Shown in pieces: positions 44,965 to 46,169 of a stretch of 46,169 nucleotides of DNA. Position numbers and translations under genes: made by a program. The DNA comes from Syntrophomonadaceae bacterium (lineage in GTDB: Bacteria > Bacillota > Dethiobacteria > SKNC01): assembly GCA_003560915.1 (NCBI GenBank), contig PWJM01000181.1:1-46169 (forward strand), read 5' to 3'. Position 1 is the first letter of the stretch. Each line of letters opens with the position of its first letter. Under the pieces are notes generated by a model. That model had not been told where the DNA came from, ran no database searches, and saw nothing but the letters and a program-made list of their open reading frames with translations.

Positions 44965-45408
44965 TTACTCTAGAAAAGACTGTACTATTTGGTTTACCAA
45001 CCGGCCGTCGGCTCTGCCTTTAAGTTTGGGCATAATTACACCCATCACTTTGCCCATGTCTTTCTTACTCTGGGCTCCTGTGTTTTCCACAGCGTCTCTC
45101 ACGATTTCCGTGATTTCTTCTTCTGTAAGCTGTTCCGGCAGGTAAGCAAGGATAATCTGTACTTCTTTTTCCAGGTCAAGGGCCGTATCCTCCCGGTTGA
45201 ATTTTCGATATTCCTCCGCAGCGTCTTTCCGCTTCTTTAATTCACGGCTTAGAACCTGAACAATCTCATCATCATTCAAATTCTCTCTTTTGGATATTTC
45301 CTCGTTCTTAATTTCAGAACGCAGCATTCGCAAAACAGAAAGGGTAAATTTTTCTTTCGCTTTCATGGCAGCTTTCATATCTTCATTTATTCGATCATTT
45401 AGGGTCAT
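44965..45408 (-). CDS. yqeY: GatB/YqeY domain protein
   Basis: LNDRINEDMKAAMKAKEKFTLSVLRMLRSEIKNEEI...KKDMGKVMGVIMPKLKGRADGRLVNQIVQ. Confidence 0.93.
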   Translation of the reverse strand: MTLNDRINEDMKAAMKAKEKFTLSVLRMLRSEIKNEEISKRENLNDDEIVQVLSRELKKRKDAAEEYRKFNREDTALDLEKEVQIILAYLPEQLTEEEITEIVRDAVENTGAQSKKDMGKVMGVIMPKLKGRADGRLVNQIVQSFLE

Positions 45409-45419
45409 CCAGCTTCCCC

Positions 45420-45599
45420 CTAGTAAAAACGTTTCTTTTTTCGAGCTGCTTCTGACTTCTTCTTCCGCTTAACACTGGGTTTTTCATAATGCTCCCGCTT
45501 ACGCACCTCTGCCAGAACACCCGCTTTGGCGCATTGTTTCTTAAACCTTCTTAAAGCACTGTCCAGAGTTTCATTTTTGCCTACTTTAATCTCCGCCAC
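45420..45599 (-). CDS. rpsU: 30S ribosomal protein S21
   Basis: (V/M)[61 protein letters not shown] start 45599 after GGGAGGG. Confidence 0.95.
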   Translation of the reverse strand: MAEIKVGKNETLDSALRRFKKQCAKAGVLAEVRKREHYEKPSVKRKKKSEAARKKKRFY

Positions 45600-45730
45600 A
45601 ATTTCCCTCCCCTCGCTACAAACCGCATTAACAAAAAGCCTTGTACAGTATGACATGCTCAACTGCGATTATTACCATAAGTAAAATATTTGATACAATA
45701 AATTATACACTGTGCATAATATGCTGTCAA

Positions 45731-46075
45731 CTAGCCCGGGGGCCAGGTTAATGGACGGCCTCCCAAGAGATGAAAATGTATGTGAGGAACAATCTGGTCA
45801 CCATGTTTGCCGTAATTGCATACCAGCCTTAAACCGCTTTCTGAAACCCCCAGTATTTCGGCAATTTCTTTCACCTTCATATGTAGATGCCCGATTAATT
45901 GGGAGTTTTCCTCCGTCACATCTATAATCGTGGGTATATGTTCCTTGGGGAGCACCAGGACATGTGCCGGAGCCTGAGGCTGGATATCCTTAAAGGCAAT
46001 AATTATATCATCCTGATAAACAATATCACTGGGGATTTCCCCGGCAATAATTTTACAAAAGAGGCAGTCACTCAT
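45731..46075 (-). CDS. HIT-family hydrolase (HinT-like)
   Basis: CLFCKIIAGEIPSDIVYQDDIIIAFKDIQPQAPAHVLVLPKEHI...VPHIHFHLLGGR. Confidence 0.95.
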   Translation of the reverse strand: MSDCLFCKIIAGEIPSDIVYQDDIIIAFKDIQPQAPAHVLVLPKEHIPTIIDVTEENSQLIGHLHMKVKEIAEILGVSESGLRLVCNYGKHGDQIVPHIHFHLLGGRPLTWPPG

Positions 46076-46169
46076 AATGTACACCCCCTTTAGAATCCTT
46101 ATAAATCCCTGCATATTAATGCTTATTATATCATTTATAAACCTGGATATCAAGAATAGGAACCGTTAA

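Noticed and set aside
35622-46075. Considered as accessory or novel region
   Set aside because: Mostly matches the conserved Firmicutes rpsU-yqeY-nfeD-floA-yqfCD-phoH-pgpH-ybeY-dgkA-cdd block; only the small insertions were kept as findings.

Overview
The window looks like a chromosomal segment of an anaerobic, spore-forming Firmicute (inferred from yqfC/yqfD and gene order). No rRNA, tRNA, CRISPR array or intact transposase was recognised. About 0-23.5 kb is a metal-handling region. It holds two nicotianamine-synthase-like methyltransferases flanking a flippase-like membrane protein and followed by FeoA/FeoB; an FmdE-like protein fused to a Cys/His-rich tail; a PadR regulator; a complete Opp/Nik-type ABC importer with a fused DF ATPase ending in a His-rich tail, followed by lgt and ccdA; a MarR regulator plus an internally deleted P-type ATPase; and a Co/Ni ECF transporter locus (cbiQO, His-rich lipoprotein, cbiM, NikL-like protein, Fur/Zur) with two cobalamin riboswitches. 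About 24.5-31.3 kb is a NuoE/NuoF/HoxU-like module followed by two tandem FMN glutamate-synthase-like proteins that carry N-terminal Cys motifs. cobT with a third cobalamin riboswitch follows. About 33.7-46.1 kb is mostly the conserved Firmicutes block HIT-rpsU-yqeY-nfeD-floA-yqfC-yqfD-phoH-pgpH-ybeY-dgkA-cdd. The strongest candidates for something undescribed are the paired NAS-like/Feo cluster, the NuoEF-HoxU-GltS module, the catalytically gutted P-type ATPase, and the FmdE fusion with an internal Shine-Dalgarno start. All functional assignments come from reading the sequence; no database search was run.
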